From assembly GCF_001984575.1 (NCBI RefSeq), contig NZ_LZNS01000001.1, forward strand, positions 6,012,552 through 6,076,551: a DNA stretch of 64,000 nucleotides. The letters run 5' to 3'. Within the stretch, counting starts at the first letter, position 1. Every line of letters begins with the position of its first letter. A program made the position numbers and the translations under genes. A model generated the notes under the pieces. The model saw only the letters and a list, made by a program, of their open reading frames with translations, made no database searches and was not told the DNA's origin. Of this stretch, positions 8,242-16,277 are shown piece by piece. This DNA comes from Streptomyces sp. MP131-18. GTDB taxonomy: Bacteria > Actinomycetota > Actinomycetes > Streptomycetales > Streptomycetaceae.

Positions 8242-9887
8242 GCCGTGCCCCCGCGCCCGTTCAGCGCGGCCCGCACCTGGGGCACGGTCAGCCACGGCTG
8301 CGGCGCGAGCACCTTGGCGACCTGCGGCGCGAAGGCGGGGGAGGCGACCACGACCTCCGCGGTGGGGCCGTCCGCGACGACCTCGCCGTCCGCCAGCACG
8401 ACCGTGCGGTGGGCCAGCTCGGCGGCCAGCTCCACATCGTGCGTGGCGAGCACCACGCAGTGCCCGCGGCCGGCCAGTGCGCGCAGCACGTCCACCAGGC
8501 GCGCCTTGGCGGCGTAGTCCAGGCCGCGCGTCGGCTCGTCGAGCAGCAGCACCGGCGGCGCCGCGGCCAGCACCACGGCGAGCGCGAGCACCAGCCGCTG
8601 CCCCTCGGACAGGTCCCTGGGATGAACGGCGTCCCGCACCTCGGGCAGCAGCCGCGTCACCAGCGCGCGGCAGGTGCCGGGTGCGGCCCCCGCGTCGTCG
8701 TCGGCCGCCGCGCACTCGGCGGCGACGGTCTCCGCGAACAGCAGGTCCCGTGGGTCCTGCGGGACGAGCCCGGCATGCCGCAGCAGCCGTCCCGGCGCGG
8801 TGCGGTGCGGAACGACCGGCGCCGCGCCGCCGTCCGCCCCGGCCAGCTCGACGGAGCCGGCGGCCGGCGGGTGCATGCCGACGAGCGTGCGCAGCAGCGT
8901 GGACTTGCCCGCGCCGTTCCGGCCCATCAGGGCCACCGTCTCGCCGGGGCGCACCGACAGGTCCACGCCGCGCAGCACTTCGGCGCGCCCCCGGCGTACG
9001 GCCAGGCGCCGGACGGTGAGCAGCGGCGCCTGACGCGTGGGCGCGGGCGCGGGCGGCGGCGTGTGCGCCGTCAGCTCCTCCCGCAGGCCCGCGGCCCGGC
9101 GGCGGGCGTCCCGGACGGACAGCGGCAGCGGGTCCCAGCCGGCCAGCCTGCCCAGCGCGACGACCGGCGGGTGGACGGGGGAGCGGGCCATGACGGCGGC
9201 GGGCTCGCCCAGCACGGGCGCGGCGCCGGGCGCGGGGAGCAGCAGGATGCGGTCGGCGTGGTGCACGACGCGTTCCAGGCGGTGCTCGGCCATCAGCACG
9301 GTGGTGCCCAGGTCGTGCACAAGACGCTGGAGCACCGCGAGTACCTCCTCGGCCGCCGCCGGGTCCAGGGCGGAGGTCGGCTCGTCCAGGACCAGCACGC
9401 GCGGGTGCGTGGTGAGGACGGAGCCGATGGCGACGCGCTGCTGCTGCCCGCCGGACAGCGTCGCGATGGGCCGGTCGCGCAGGTCGGCGAGGCCGAGCAG
9501 GTCGAGGGTCTCCTCGACGCGGCGCCGCATCGTGTCCTGCGGCAGGCCGAGCGACTCCATGCCGTAGGCGAGTTCGTCCTCGACGGTGTCGGTGACGAAG
9601 TGGGCCAGCGGGTCCTGGCCGACCGTTCCGACGACGTCGGCCAGGTCACGCGGCCGGCTGTGCCGGGTGTCGCGCCCGGCGACGGTGACCCGGCCGCGCA
9701 GCGTGCCGCCGGTGAAGTGCGGAACGAGGCCGGAGACCGTGCCGAGCAGGGTCGACTTGCCGGCCCCCGAAGGGCCGACGACCAGGCACAGCTCCCCCTC
9801 GGGCACGGTCAGGTCCACCGGCCCGAGTACCGGGTCGGCGCCGTCGCCGTCCCCGTGGACGACGGAGACCTGGGTGAAACGGATCAT
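8238..9887 (-). CDS. ECF transporter fused ATPase (A and A' in one chain)
   Basis: A 549-residue protein with two complete ABC ATPase domains. Domain 1: Walker A GPSGAGKST near residue 38, signature LSGGQQQRVAIG near 145, Walker B VLVLDEPTSAL near 167. Domain 2: Walker A GRNGAGKST near 320, a diverged signature LSEGQRLVLALAV near 425, Walker B VLLLDEPTRGL near 450 and switch His in ATHD. The fused arrangement is common for EcfAA' in actinobacteria. It shares ATGA overlaps with the genes on both sides. It powers import together with the T and S subunits. Confidence 0.92.
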   Translation of the reverse strand: MIRFTQVSVVHGDGDGADPVLGPVDLTVPEGELCLVVGPSGAGKSTLLGTVSGLVPHFTGGTLRGRVTVAGRDTRHSRPRDLADVVGTVGQDPLAHFVTDTVEDELAYGMESLGLPQDTMRRRVEETLDLLGLADLRDRPIATLSGGQQQRVAIGSVLTTHPRVLVLDEPTSALDPAAAEEVLAVLQRLVHDLGTTVLMAEHRLERVVHHADRILLLPAPGAAPVLGEPAAVMARSPVHPPVVALGRLAGWDPLPLSVRDARRRAAGLREELTAHTPPPAPAPTRQAPLLTVRRLAVRRGRAEVLRGVDLSVRPGETVALMGRNGAGKSTLLRTLVGMHPPAAGSVELAGADGGAAPVVPHRTAPGRLLRHAGLVPQDPRDLLFAETVAAECAAADDDAGAAPGTCRALVTRLLPEVRDAVHPRDLSEGQRLVLALAVVLAAAPPVLLLDEPTRGLDYAAKARLVDVLRALAGRGHCVVLATHDVELAAELAHRTVVLADGEVVADGPTAEVVVASPAFAPQVAKVLAPQPWLTVPQVRAALNGRGGTA

Positions 9888-11032
9888 GCGGGGGCCTCCT
9901 TGGCGGCCGGCGCGGCGGGGCGTGCGGCGGGGCGCGGGGCGACGACGGCGGGCAGCAGCCCGAGCAGCACGGCCGCCGCGGCGCCCGGCGGGAAGGCCGG
10001 GGCCGTCAGCGGCACGGCCGGGGGGTTCAGCGCCAAGGGGTCCGCGGCCGAGGCCAGCCCGACGAGGACGGCGACGGCCGCGCCCGCGCCGGCGACCAGC
10101 CAGGCCCTGGCCCCGAACCGGTCAGGACGGTAGCGGGAGCGCGCGCTGCGCCGCCCGCCGAGCAGCAGCCCGCCGAGCGCCGCCAGCAGCCCGGCGGCCA
10201 GCAGCGGCAGGCCGAGCCCGGCGCCCTCCGCGGCCAGCAGCCCGTAGGACCCGGCGCACACGCCGAGCAGCCCGCCCAGCGTCAGCGCGGTGGTCGTGCG
10301 CCGCACGGCGCGCGGCACCTCGGCCGTGCGCCCGTAGCCGCGGGCGTCCATGGCCGCGGCGAGCGCCACCGAACGTTCCAGTGCGCCTTCGAGCACCGGG
10401 CGCGCCACTCCGAGGAGGGCGCGCACGCCCCGGTCGCGCCGCCCGCGCAGCCGCCTGGCATCCCGCAACCGCAGCAGGTCGGCCACCAGTTGGGGCGCGA
10501 ACGTCATGGCCACCACCACCGCGACGCCCGCCTCGTACAGCGCGCCCGGCAGGGACTTCAGCAGGCGGGCCGGGTTCGCCAGGGCGTTGGCCGCGCCCAG
10601 GCAGATCAGGAGCGTCGCAAGACGCAGCCCGTCGCAGGCCGCGAACATCACCGCCTCGCCGGTGACCCGGCCGCCGAGCCGCACGCTCTCCAGCCAGCCG
10701 GGCAGCGGCATCTCGGGCAGCGTGAACAGCAGCCGCGTGCCGCCGATCGGCGAGCCCAGCAGGACCGCGAACAGCACCCGCAGCACGACCACGAACGCGC
10801 CGAGCAGCAGGAAGAAGCGGAACGCGTGCGCCCACGGCGCGTCGGTGCGGCGCGCGGCGACGACGTAGCCGGCGACCGTGACGAGCAGCGCGAGCAGCAG
10901 CGGGTTCGTGGTGCGCGAGGCGGCGGCGGCCAGGCCGAGCGCCCACAGCCACCACGCGCCGGCGTGCAGCGCGTTGCTGCGCGTCGCCTGCGGCGCCGCG
11001 AGGCGCGCCAGTGGGCCGGGTGCGGGCATCAC
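9884..11032 (-). CDS. ECF transporter T component (CbiQ/EcfT family)
   Basis: A 382-residue membrane protein. The family signatures are the Ala-Arg-rich coupling motifs AAMDARGYGR near residue 225 and ARPVLEGALERSVALA just before it, which contact the ATPases. Membrane segments occur near residues 28-60, 70-95, 130-185 and 245-345. The start is GTG at 11032 or the next codon ATG at 11029; no strong ribosome site is visible, so translational coupling to the upstream gene (stop at 11042) is likely. The hydrophobic C-terminal third is longer than in minimal EcfT proteins. Confidence 0.88.
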   Translation of the reverse strand: MMPAPGPLARLAAPQATRSNALHAGAWWLWALGLAAAASRTTNPLLLALLVTVAGYVVAARRTDAPWAHAFRFFLLLGAFVVVLRVLFAVLLGSPIGGTRLLFTLPEMPLPGWLESVRLGGRVTGEAVMFAACDGLRLATLLICLGAANALANPARLLKSLPGALYEAGVAVVVAMTFAPQLVADLLRLRDARRLRGRRDRGVRALLGVARPVLEGALERSVALAAAMDARGYGRTAEVPRAVRRTTTALTLGGLLGVCAGSYGLLAAEGAGLGLPLLAAGLLAALGGLLLGGRRSARSRYRPDRFGARAWLVAGAGAAVAVLVGLASAADPLALNPPAVPLTAPAFPPGAAAAVLLGLLPAVVAPRPAARPAAPAAKEAPA

Positions 11033-11041
11033 CGCGCGCGG

Positions 11042-11740
11042 TCAGGCACGGTGCCGCCGCGCCCGCAGGAGCGCGGCGGTGCCGAGCGCGGCCACCACCC
11101 CGACGCCCGCGAGCACCGCGACGCCCGAGCCGCCGCCGTCGTCGCCGTCCGCGTCGCCCCCTGCCTGCGTCTCGTCGTCCGCGCCGCCGCCCGGGCCGTC
11201 GGATATCTCGTCGGCGCAGCCGCGGGCCGGATAGCCCGCGATCGCGCACAGCAGGGCGTTCGCGTCGTAGCGCAGCGGCTCGGCGACCGCCGCCAGCGCC
11301 TCGGCGGCGGTGCCGCCGTCCGGCAGCGGCGCGCACTCGGCGCGCCGCTCCGGCGGCGCGGCGCCGCCGGGCGCGTCCCTGGCCGTGCCGAAGTCCAGGA
11401 CCAGCGCGACCCGTTCGCCCTCGCCGGCGTCCCCCGGGCCGCAGGCCGCCGCGAAGTCACCCGCGCCGCGTGGCGCCGAGGCGTCCGCGGTGCCGGTGCT
11501 CTCGGCGAACCTGAAGCCCAGCACGTCGCCGTGGCCCGGCCGCAGGGTCCCGGGACCCTGCACGGCGTAGGACCACCGTTCCTCCGCGGTGTCCCACGTC
11601 CAGAACGACCAGTACCGGTACCGGTCGTCGTCCGCCGCCGCGGGCGCCGCGCCCGCGGGCACGAGCAGCCCGCCGAGCGCGGCGGAACCGAAGAGGAGCA
11701 GGGCCGCCCGCGCGCGGCGGCGCGGGGCGCCGCGGCTCAT
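11042..11740 (-). CDS. Exported, membrane-anchored protein of the SCO2322 type
   Basis: A 232-residue protein: a basic start and signal peptide (residues 1-36), an extracellular domain (about 37-175), a Gly/Asp-rich spacer, and a C-terminal span (GSGVAVLAGVGVVAALG) ending in RARRHRA. The domain has a WSY-G segment followed by GHGDVLGFRF, then VALVLDFG with PDGGTAAEALAAVA and NALLCAIAGYP. These blocks resemble the two halves of the DUF4430/transcobalamin beta-domain fold, apparently in swapped order; this is a tentative reading. Four Cys could form disulphides. The ATG at 11740 overlaps the previous stop (ATGA). It is probably a surface partner of the ECF importer. Confidence 0.72.
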   Translation of the reverse strand: MSRGAPRRRARAALLLFGSAALGGLLVPAGAAPAAADDDRYRYWSFWTWDTAEERWSYAVQGPGTLRPGHGDVLGFRFAESTGTADASAPRGAGDFAAACGPGDAGEGERVALVLDFGTARDAPGGAAPPERRAECAPLPDGGTAAEALAAVAEPLRYDANALLCAIAGYPARGCADEISDGPGGGADDETQAGGDADGDDGGGSGVAVLAGVGVVAALGTAALLRARRHRA

Positions 11741-13161
11741 GCGCGGCCGGCCTTCGCGCGGGAGCGCCACAGCACGAGCGTCACGCCGATGAGGGCCCCG
11801 AAGGCCAGTCCGATGCCGATGACCCACAGCGCCGAGAGGCCGCCGTCGCCGTCGTCCGCGGCGTCGCCGCCGCCCTCGCCCGGCGCCTCGTGCGGGTCGG
11901 GGCCCAGCTCGTTCAGCCGCGCCATGAGGTCCGTGCCGCCGAACTCCTCGGGGGACACGCCCCCGGCGTGCGCGGCCATCACCAGTGTGCCGACCGCGGT
12001 CGGGCTCGCCGCGAAGTCCGGCCACTCGCCGTGGTGTTCGACCAGCCAGGCCAGCGCGCCCGACGCCGCGTCGCCGTGCCCGGCGGCGGCCAGGGCGACG
12101 ACGGCGCGCGCGGTGGCCAGGTAGTCGGGCTGCTCCTCGCCGCCCGCCGGGGTCGAGGTCAGGTGGTTGCCGCCCTCGTCCAGCGTCCCGGCCAGGTAGG
12201 CGGCGCCGGCCGTTGCCGACTCCTCGTTCTCCGGCTGCGGGTGCGTGGCGTCCGACGGCTCGTCCGCCGCGCCCGCGGTGTCCTCGGCGCCCGCGGTGTC
12301 CTCGGCGCCCGCGGTGTCCTCCGGGGTCTCGCCGCCTTCCTCGCCTTCCTCGCCCTCTCCACCGCCGGCCTCGCAGTCCAGCGGGGCGACCGGTGTCTCG
12401 GGCACGTCCGGGTCCACCAGCAGGCCGCGGCCGTACGAGGCGAGCACCGCGTCCACCGTGGCCAGGTCGCTGGCGTACAGATCGCCGCTCTCCTGGTCGG
12501 GCTGCCAGGCGAACGCGCCGCGCTGGTCGTCCATCGGGGCGTCGCAGCCGAGCTGGAACGCGGCGAGCGCGTCGTAGGGCGAGCTGTCCGCACGCCGCAC
12601 CTCGCCCGGATCGCGGCCCGCGGCGGCGAACGCGCCGATCACCAGCGCGGTGGAGTTGGCGTCCGAGGCGCCGCCCGGGTTGTAGCTCCACCCGCCGTCC
12701 TCGTTCTGCACGCCGGTCAGCCAGCTCAGCCCCGCGTCCGCCGCGTCCTCGTGGCCGTCGAGCGCGGTCAGCGCCTGTACGGCGAGCGCGGTGGCGTTGG
12801 TGTCGGCGGCGGTCACGTCCGCGCAGGGCTGCCCCGGGTCGGCCCGGTAGGACAGGAACGCGCCGTCGTCGCACTGCTGGCCGAGCAGCCAGTCGACGGC
12901 CTGCCCGGCCGGGGTGTAACCCACGGTGTCCTGCGCGAGCAGCGCGACGGACTGCCGCCACACCCCGTCGTACTGCGGGTCGGCCTCGCCGAACAGGCCG
13001 TCGTCCGGCAGTGCGGGCGACTCCGCCCGCGCCGCCTCCGCGGCCGGCCCCAGGGCCCCGAGCACGACGGCCGCGCCGGTCAGCACGGCTGCGCCGCGGC
13101 GCGGTTTGCGCGGATGATCCCGGTGCCGGCGGGCCCGGTGCGGGTGCTGAAGGAGGGACAC
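11737..13161 (-). CDS. Exported toroid-repeat protein, transcobalamin alpha-domain-like
   Basis: A 474-residue protein. The start is GTG at 13161, with GAAAGG upstream. An Arg-rich signal peptide (about residues 1-48) is followed by repeats of the prenyltransferase/squalene-cyclase type (QAVDWLLGQQCDDGAFLSY, AGLSWLTGVQNEDGGWSYN, AYLAGTLDEGGNHLTS, ALAWLVEHHGEWPDF). An acidic spacer carries three EDTAGA hexapeptides. The C-terminus is a membrane span (LWVIGIGLAFGALIGVTLVLW) with a basic tail. Lipid prenylation makes no sense outside the cell. The same alpha6/alpha6 fold binds cobalamin in transcobalamin and intrinsic factor, and the gene is first after a B12 riboswitch, so a corrinoid-capturing role is inferred. 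Confidence 0.78.
   Translation of the reverse strand: MSLLQHPHRARRHRDHPRKPRRGAAVLTGAAVVLGALGPAAEAARAESPALPDDGLFGEADPQYDGVWRQSVALLAQDTVGYTPAGQAVDWLLGQQCDDGAFLSYRADPGQPCADVTAADTNATALAVQALTALDGHEDAADAGLSWLTGVQNEDGGWSYNPGGASDANSTALVIGAFAAAGRDPGEVRRADSSPYDALAAFQLGCDAPMDDQRGAFAWQPDQESGDLYASDLATVDAVLASYGRGLLVDPDVPETPVAPLDCEAGGGEGEEGEEGGETPEDTAGAEDTAGAEDTAGAADEPSDATHPQPENEESATAGAAYLAGTLDEGGNHLTSTPAGGEEQPDYLATARAVVALAAAGHGDAASGALAWLVEHHGEWPDFAASPTAVGTLVMAAHAGGVSPEEFGGTDLMARLNELGPDPHEAPGEGGGDAADDGDGGLSALWVIGIGLAFGALIGVTLVLWRSRAKAGRA
12271..12324. repeat. 18-bp tandem repeat, three units
   Basis: Three head-to-tail copies of an 18-bp unit (GCCCGCGGTGTCCTCGGC on the plus strand), the last with changes at its end. 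On the coding strand they encode EDTAGA three times in the acidic spacer of the toroid-repeat protein. Confidence 0.9.
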
Positions 13162-13262
13162 GCGGATGCCTTTCGCTGAACCGGTCCGCCGGCACGGCTG
13201 ACCACCACGGCGCGGCATGCGCTGCGTGGCACCGGGCTCAGCGCCGTACTCCTCGACGGTGC

Positions 13263-13284
13263 CGGCTCCCCCGCGGGGGAGCCG
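13263..13284 (-). terminator. Hairpin between riboswitch and ECF operon start
   Basis: A perfect inverted repeat with 10-nt arms (CGGCTCCCCC and complement) around a 2-nt centre, 12 nt after the aptamer and about 100 nt before the GTG start. It is likely part of the riboswitch expression platform, as a terminator or anti-terminator partner. No U tract follows. Confidence 0.5.
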
Positions 13285-13296
13285 AGGGCCAGTGCG

Positions 13297-13401
13297 TGCC
13301 GCGGGCAGGCGTTCCGGCTCACGGGGGCGCCGAAGGGACCGCCCCCCGCTCACGGTTGCGGGTCAGCGCCGGGTTTGCACCGGCTTCTCCCGCTCACGGC
13401 A
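13297..13401 (-). promoter_or_regulatory. Cobalamin riboswitch 1 (ECF/toroid operon)
   Basis: The minus-strand RNA contains the cobalamin aptamer core: GGGAGAAGCCGGUGCAAACC, then CGGCGCUGACCCGCAACCGU, and near the 3' end GAGCCGGAACGCCUGCC. A P1 helix can form between UGCCG (13401-13397) and CGGCA (13301-13297). A TAGTAT box (13421-13416) is a plausible -10 element just upstream. Known cobalamin riboswitches repress uptake and synthesis genes when the cofactor is abundant, so the operon from 13161 down to 7402 should be repressed by cobalamin. Confidence 0.88.
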
Positions 13402-13438
13402 TGACTGAAAAAGCCATACTAGCGGCGCCGCCGGGGCC

Positions 13439-14065
13439 CTACGGCGGCGGGGACGACGCTCCGCCCACCAGCCGGCAGGCGGTTTCGACGTCCGTGTGCG
13501 CCTCGGCGAGGGAGATGTTTCCGGACAGCCAGTACAGCAGCGTCGCGTGCCAGGTGTGCCGGATGACGCGGATGGCGCTGACGTGCGCCGCCGCCTGGGT
13601 CTCCGACAGGCCGGAGGCGTCCACCAGGAGCTCCGTCGTGAGCCGGGACACCGCGCCGACCTCGTCGCGGGCCGAGGCGTCGGCGAACTGGAGCGCCCGC
13701 ATCATCGCCTCGGCCAGCCGCGGTTCGCGGCGGTGGGAACGGAAGGCCCGCTTGAGGGTGTGCACCAGCCGTTCGGCCGGGTCCCGTTCGGTCAGCGGGC
13801 GTTCGCTCAGCGTCGCGTGCAGCTGTCCCAACTGGTCCTGGAGCACGGCGAGCAGCAGGTGGATCTTGGAGGGGAAGTAGCGGTACAGCGTGCCGAGCGC
13901 GACTTCGGCGGACTCCGCGACCTCCCGCATCTGCACGGCGTCGAAGCCGCCCGCCGCCGCGAGCCGGGTCGTGGCGTCCAGGATCCGCCGCCTGCGCGCC
14001 CGTTGCCGCTCGGTCCTGGCCGGGGCTGCGGGCGCGGGGGCTGCGGGCCGGGGGCGGAGGGTCAT
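13439..14065 (-). CDS. TetR-family regulator, KstR-like
   Basis: A 208-residue repressor. The N-terminal helix-turn-helix spans about residues 25-70 (ILDATTRLAAAGGFDAVQM, VALGTLYRYFPSKIHLL). Wording and spacing closely follow KstR, the actinobacterial sterol-catabolism regulator, including the later EAMMRALQFADASA segment, by my recollection of that family. The ligand is unknown and no sterol genes are in the window. The ATG at 14065 faces an intergenic region with two palindromes, shared with the divergent glycosyltransferase operon, which is the obvious target along with itself. Confidence 0.85.
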   Translation of the reverse strand: MTLRPRPAAPAPAAPARTERQRARRRRILDATTRLAAAGGFDAVQMREVAESAEVALGTLYRYFPSKIHLLLAVLQDQLGQLHATLSERPLTERDPAERLVHTLKRAFRSHRREPRLAEAMMRALQFADASARDEVGAVSRLTTELLVDASGLSETQAAAHVSAIRVIRHTWHATLLYWLSGNISLAEAHTDVETACRLVGGASSPPP

Positions 14066-14089
14066 GGGGGCCGCTTTCGAAGCCGGACT

Positions 14090-14105
14090 CTGAAACGTGT
14101 TGCAG
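14090..14105. promoter_or_regulatory. Candidate TetR operator
   Basis: CTGAAACGTGTTGCAG is an imperfect palindrome (6 of 8 positions in each half) with an AAC-GT-GTT core like that of KstR operators. It lies 25 nt upstream of the KstR-like gene. Autoregulation and control of the divergent operon are inferred. Confidence 0.45.
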
Positions 14106-14125
14106 TTTACTCACGGCGGGACCGT

Positions 14126-14138
14126 GGTGATAATCACC
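14126..14138. promoter_or_regulatory. 13-bp palindrome before the glycosyltransferase operon
   Basis: GGTGATAATCACC is a perfect palindrome around a central A, about 80 nt before the glycosyltransferase start. It differs from the nearby AAC-GT-GTT box, so it may bind a second regulator. Confidence 0.35.
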
Positions 14139-14216
14139 TGACTCGGGGCATTCCTGCCAGGGAGGGCCGCGTTATGGTCATACCCGCGAGTAGGCGCAGC
14201 AGCAGAGGGGGCGCGT

Positions 14217-15488
14217 GTGGCAGCTGACGCCGGCGAGGATCGCCCGCTGCGGGTGGCACTGCTCAGCTACAAGGGAAACCCGTTCTGCGGCGGCCAGGGC
14301 GTCTACGTCCGCCACCTCTCCCGCGAACTGGCCCGCCTCGGTCACCGCGTCGAGGTGATCGGCGCCCAGCCCTACCCCGTGCTCGACGAGGGCGTTCCCC
14401 TCACCGAGCTGCCCAGCCTCGACCTCTACCGCGAGCCCGACCCGTTCCGCACCCCGGCCCGCGGGGAGTACCGGGACTGGATCGACGTGCTCGAAGTCGC
14501 CACCATGTGGACCGGCGGCTTCCCCGAGCCGCTCACGTTCTCGCTGCGCGCCCGCCGCGAACTCGCCGCCCGCCGCGGCGCCTTCGACATCGTGCACGAC
14601 AACCAGACCCTCGGCTACGGCCTGCTCGGCGTCCCCCGCCTCGGCCTGCCGCTCGTCACCACCGTGCACCACCCGGTCACCGTCGACCGCCGCGTCGAAC
14701 TCGCCGCCGCCGGCACCCGCAAGCGCCGCTGGTCGGTGCGCCGCTGGTACGGCTTCACGCGCATGCAGAAACGTGTCGCCCGCCGTCTGCCGACCGTGCT
14801 CACGGTCTCCGGCGCCTCCCGGCGCGAAATCATCGAGGACTTCGCGGTCCCGCCCGGCCGCGTCCACGTCGTCCCCATCGGCGCCGACACCCGCGTCTTC
14901 CACCCCGACCCGGCCGTGCCCCGCGTGCCGGGCCGCATCGTGACCACGTCGAGCGCCGACGTTCCCCTCAAGGGCCTGATCCACCTCGTCGAGGCCCTGG
15001 CCAAGGTCCGCACCGAACACCCGGGCGCCCACCTCGTCGTCGTCGGCACCAGGCCCGCCGCCGGGCCGGTCGCGGACGCGCTGGAACGGTTCGGGCTGCG
15101 CGGCGCCGTCGAGTTCGTCAAGGGCATCAGCGACGCCGACCTGGCCGATCTCGTCCGCAGCGCCCAGGTCGCCTGCGTTCCCTCCCTCTACGAGGGCTTC
15201 TGCCTGCCCGCCGCCGAGGCCATGGCCGCGGGCACCGCGCTGGTCGCCACCACCGGCGGCGCCATCCCCGAAGTCGCGGGACCCGACGGCGAAACCTGCC
15301 TGGCCGTCCCGCCGGGCGACGCCGGGGCGCTCGCCGGCGCCCTCGGCCGCCTGCTCGCCGACGACGCGCTGCGCACCCGCATCGCCGCCGCCGGCCGCGC
15401 CCGCGTACTGGCCCGCTTCACCTGGGAACAGGCCGCCCGCGCCACCGCGGACCACTACCGCGCCGCCCTGGCCGCCCGCCGCGGCTGA
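14217..15488 (+). CDS. Family 4 glycosyltransferase
   Basis: A 423-residue GT-B retaining glycosyltransferase. Residues 10-30 carry the acceptor-side glycine loop (YKGNPFCGGQGVYVRHLSRE). The donor-side EX7E motif is in SLYEGFCLPAAEAMAAG at about 322-338, and IPEVAG follows. A PIGADTRVFHPD segment near 222 is typical of GT4 enzymes using UDP- or GDP-sugars. The start is GTG at 14217. It leads an operon with a methyltransferase (63 nt later) and a toroid protein. The acceptor is unknown; synthesis of a modified glycolipid or glycosylated metabolite is inferred from the neighbours. Confidence 0.88.
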   Translation: MAADAGEDRPLRVALLSYKGNPFCGGQGVYVRHLSRELARLGHRVEVIGAQPYPVLDEGVPLTELPSLDLYREPDPFRTPARGEYRDWIDVLEVATMWTGGFPEPLTFSLRARRELAARRGAFDIVHDNQTLGYGLLGVPRLGLPLVTTVHHPVTVDRRVELAAAGTRKRRWSVRRWYGFTRMQKRVARRLPTVLTVSGASRREIIEDFAVPPGRVHVVPIGADTRVFHPDPAVPRVPGRIVTTSSADVPLKGLIHLVEALAKVRTEHPGAHLVVVGTRPAAGPVADALERFGLRGAVEFVKGISDADLADLVRSAQVACVPSLYEGFCLPAAEAMAAGTALVATTGGAIPEVAGPDGETCLAVPPGDAGALAGALGRLLADDALRTRIAAAGRARVLARFTWEQAARATADHYRAALAARRG

Positions 15489-15551
15489 ACCGCGGCCCGC
15501 GGCGGCCGGACCGCAAGAACCCGCACGGCACGAACGAAGGAGCTGACCCGC

Positions 15552-16277
15552 GTGCTCACCGTGGACTTCACCCGCTTCCCCCTCGCCCCGGGGGACCGCG
15601 TCCTCGACCTGGGCTGCGGCGCGGGACGGCACGCCTTCGAGTGCTACCGGCGCGGCGCCCGCGTCGTCGCCCTGGACCGCGACCGCGACGAGGTCCGCAC
15701 CACCGCCGGCTGGCTCGCCGCCATGCGTGAGGCGGGCGAGGCCCCGGCCGGCTCAGCCGCCGCGGCCGTCGAGGGCGACGCCCTCGCCCTCCCCTTCCCC
15801 GACCACACCTTCGACGCCCTGATCGTCTCCGAGGTCATGGAGCACATACCCGACGACAAGGGACTGCTCGCCGAGGCCGTCCGCGTACTGCGCCCCGGCG
15901 GACGCATCGCCGTCACCGTGCCCCGCCACGGCCCGGAACGCGTCTGCTGGGCCCTGTCCGACGCCTACCACGAGGTCGAGGGCGGCCATATCCGCATCTA
16001 CCGCGCCGACCAGCTCCTCGGCCGGCTGCGCGAGGCCGGGCTCCGCCCCTACGGCAGCCACCACGCGCACGCGCTCCACGCCCCCTACTGGTGGCTCAAA
16101 TGCGCGCTCGGCGTCGACAACGACACCGCCTGGCCCGTTCGCGCCTACCACAAGCTGCTCGTCTGGGACCTCATGAAACGGCCGCTCGCCACCCGTGCCG
16201 CGGAGAGCGCCCTCAACCCGCTGCTCGGCAAGAGCTTCGTCGCCTACGCCACCAAGCCCCGTACGGCCTCGGCGTGA
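15552..16277 (+). CDS. SAM-dependent methyltransferase, class I
   Basis: A 241-residue methyltransferase of the Methyltransf_11 type. Motif I is VLDLGCGAGRHAFE at about residues 20-33, the acidic ribose-binding residue is in VVALDRD near 44, and motif II/III is in FDALIVSEVMEHIPDD near 85, followed by VRVLRPGGRIAVTVP. The start is GTG at 15552, with AAGGAG about 10 nt upstream. Its stop overlaps the next gene's start (GTGA). The substrate is unknown, but co-transcription with a GT4 enzyme suggests methylation of the same product. Confidence 0.88.
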   Translation: MLTVDFTRFPLAPGDRVLDLGCGAGRHAFECYRRGARVVALDRDRDEVRTTAGWLAAMREAGEAPAGSAAAAVEGDALALPFPDHTFDALIVSEVMEHIPDDKGLLAEAVRVLRPGGRIAVTVPRHGPERVCWALSDAYHEVEGGHIRIYRADQLLGRLREAGLRPYGSHHAHALHAPYWWLKCALGVDNDTAWPVRAYHKLLVWDLMKRPLATRAAESALNPLLGKSFVAYATKPRTASA

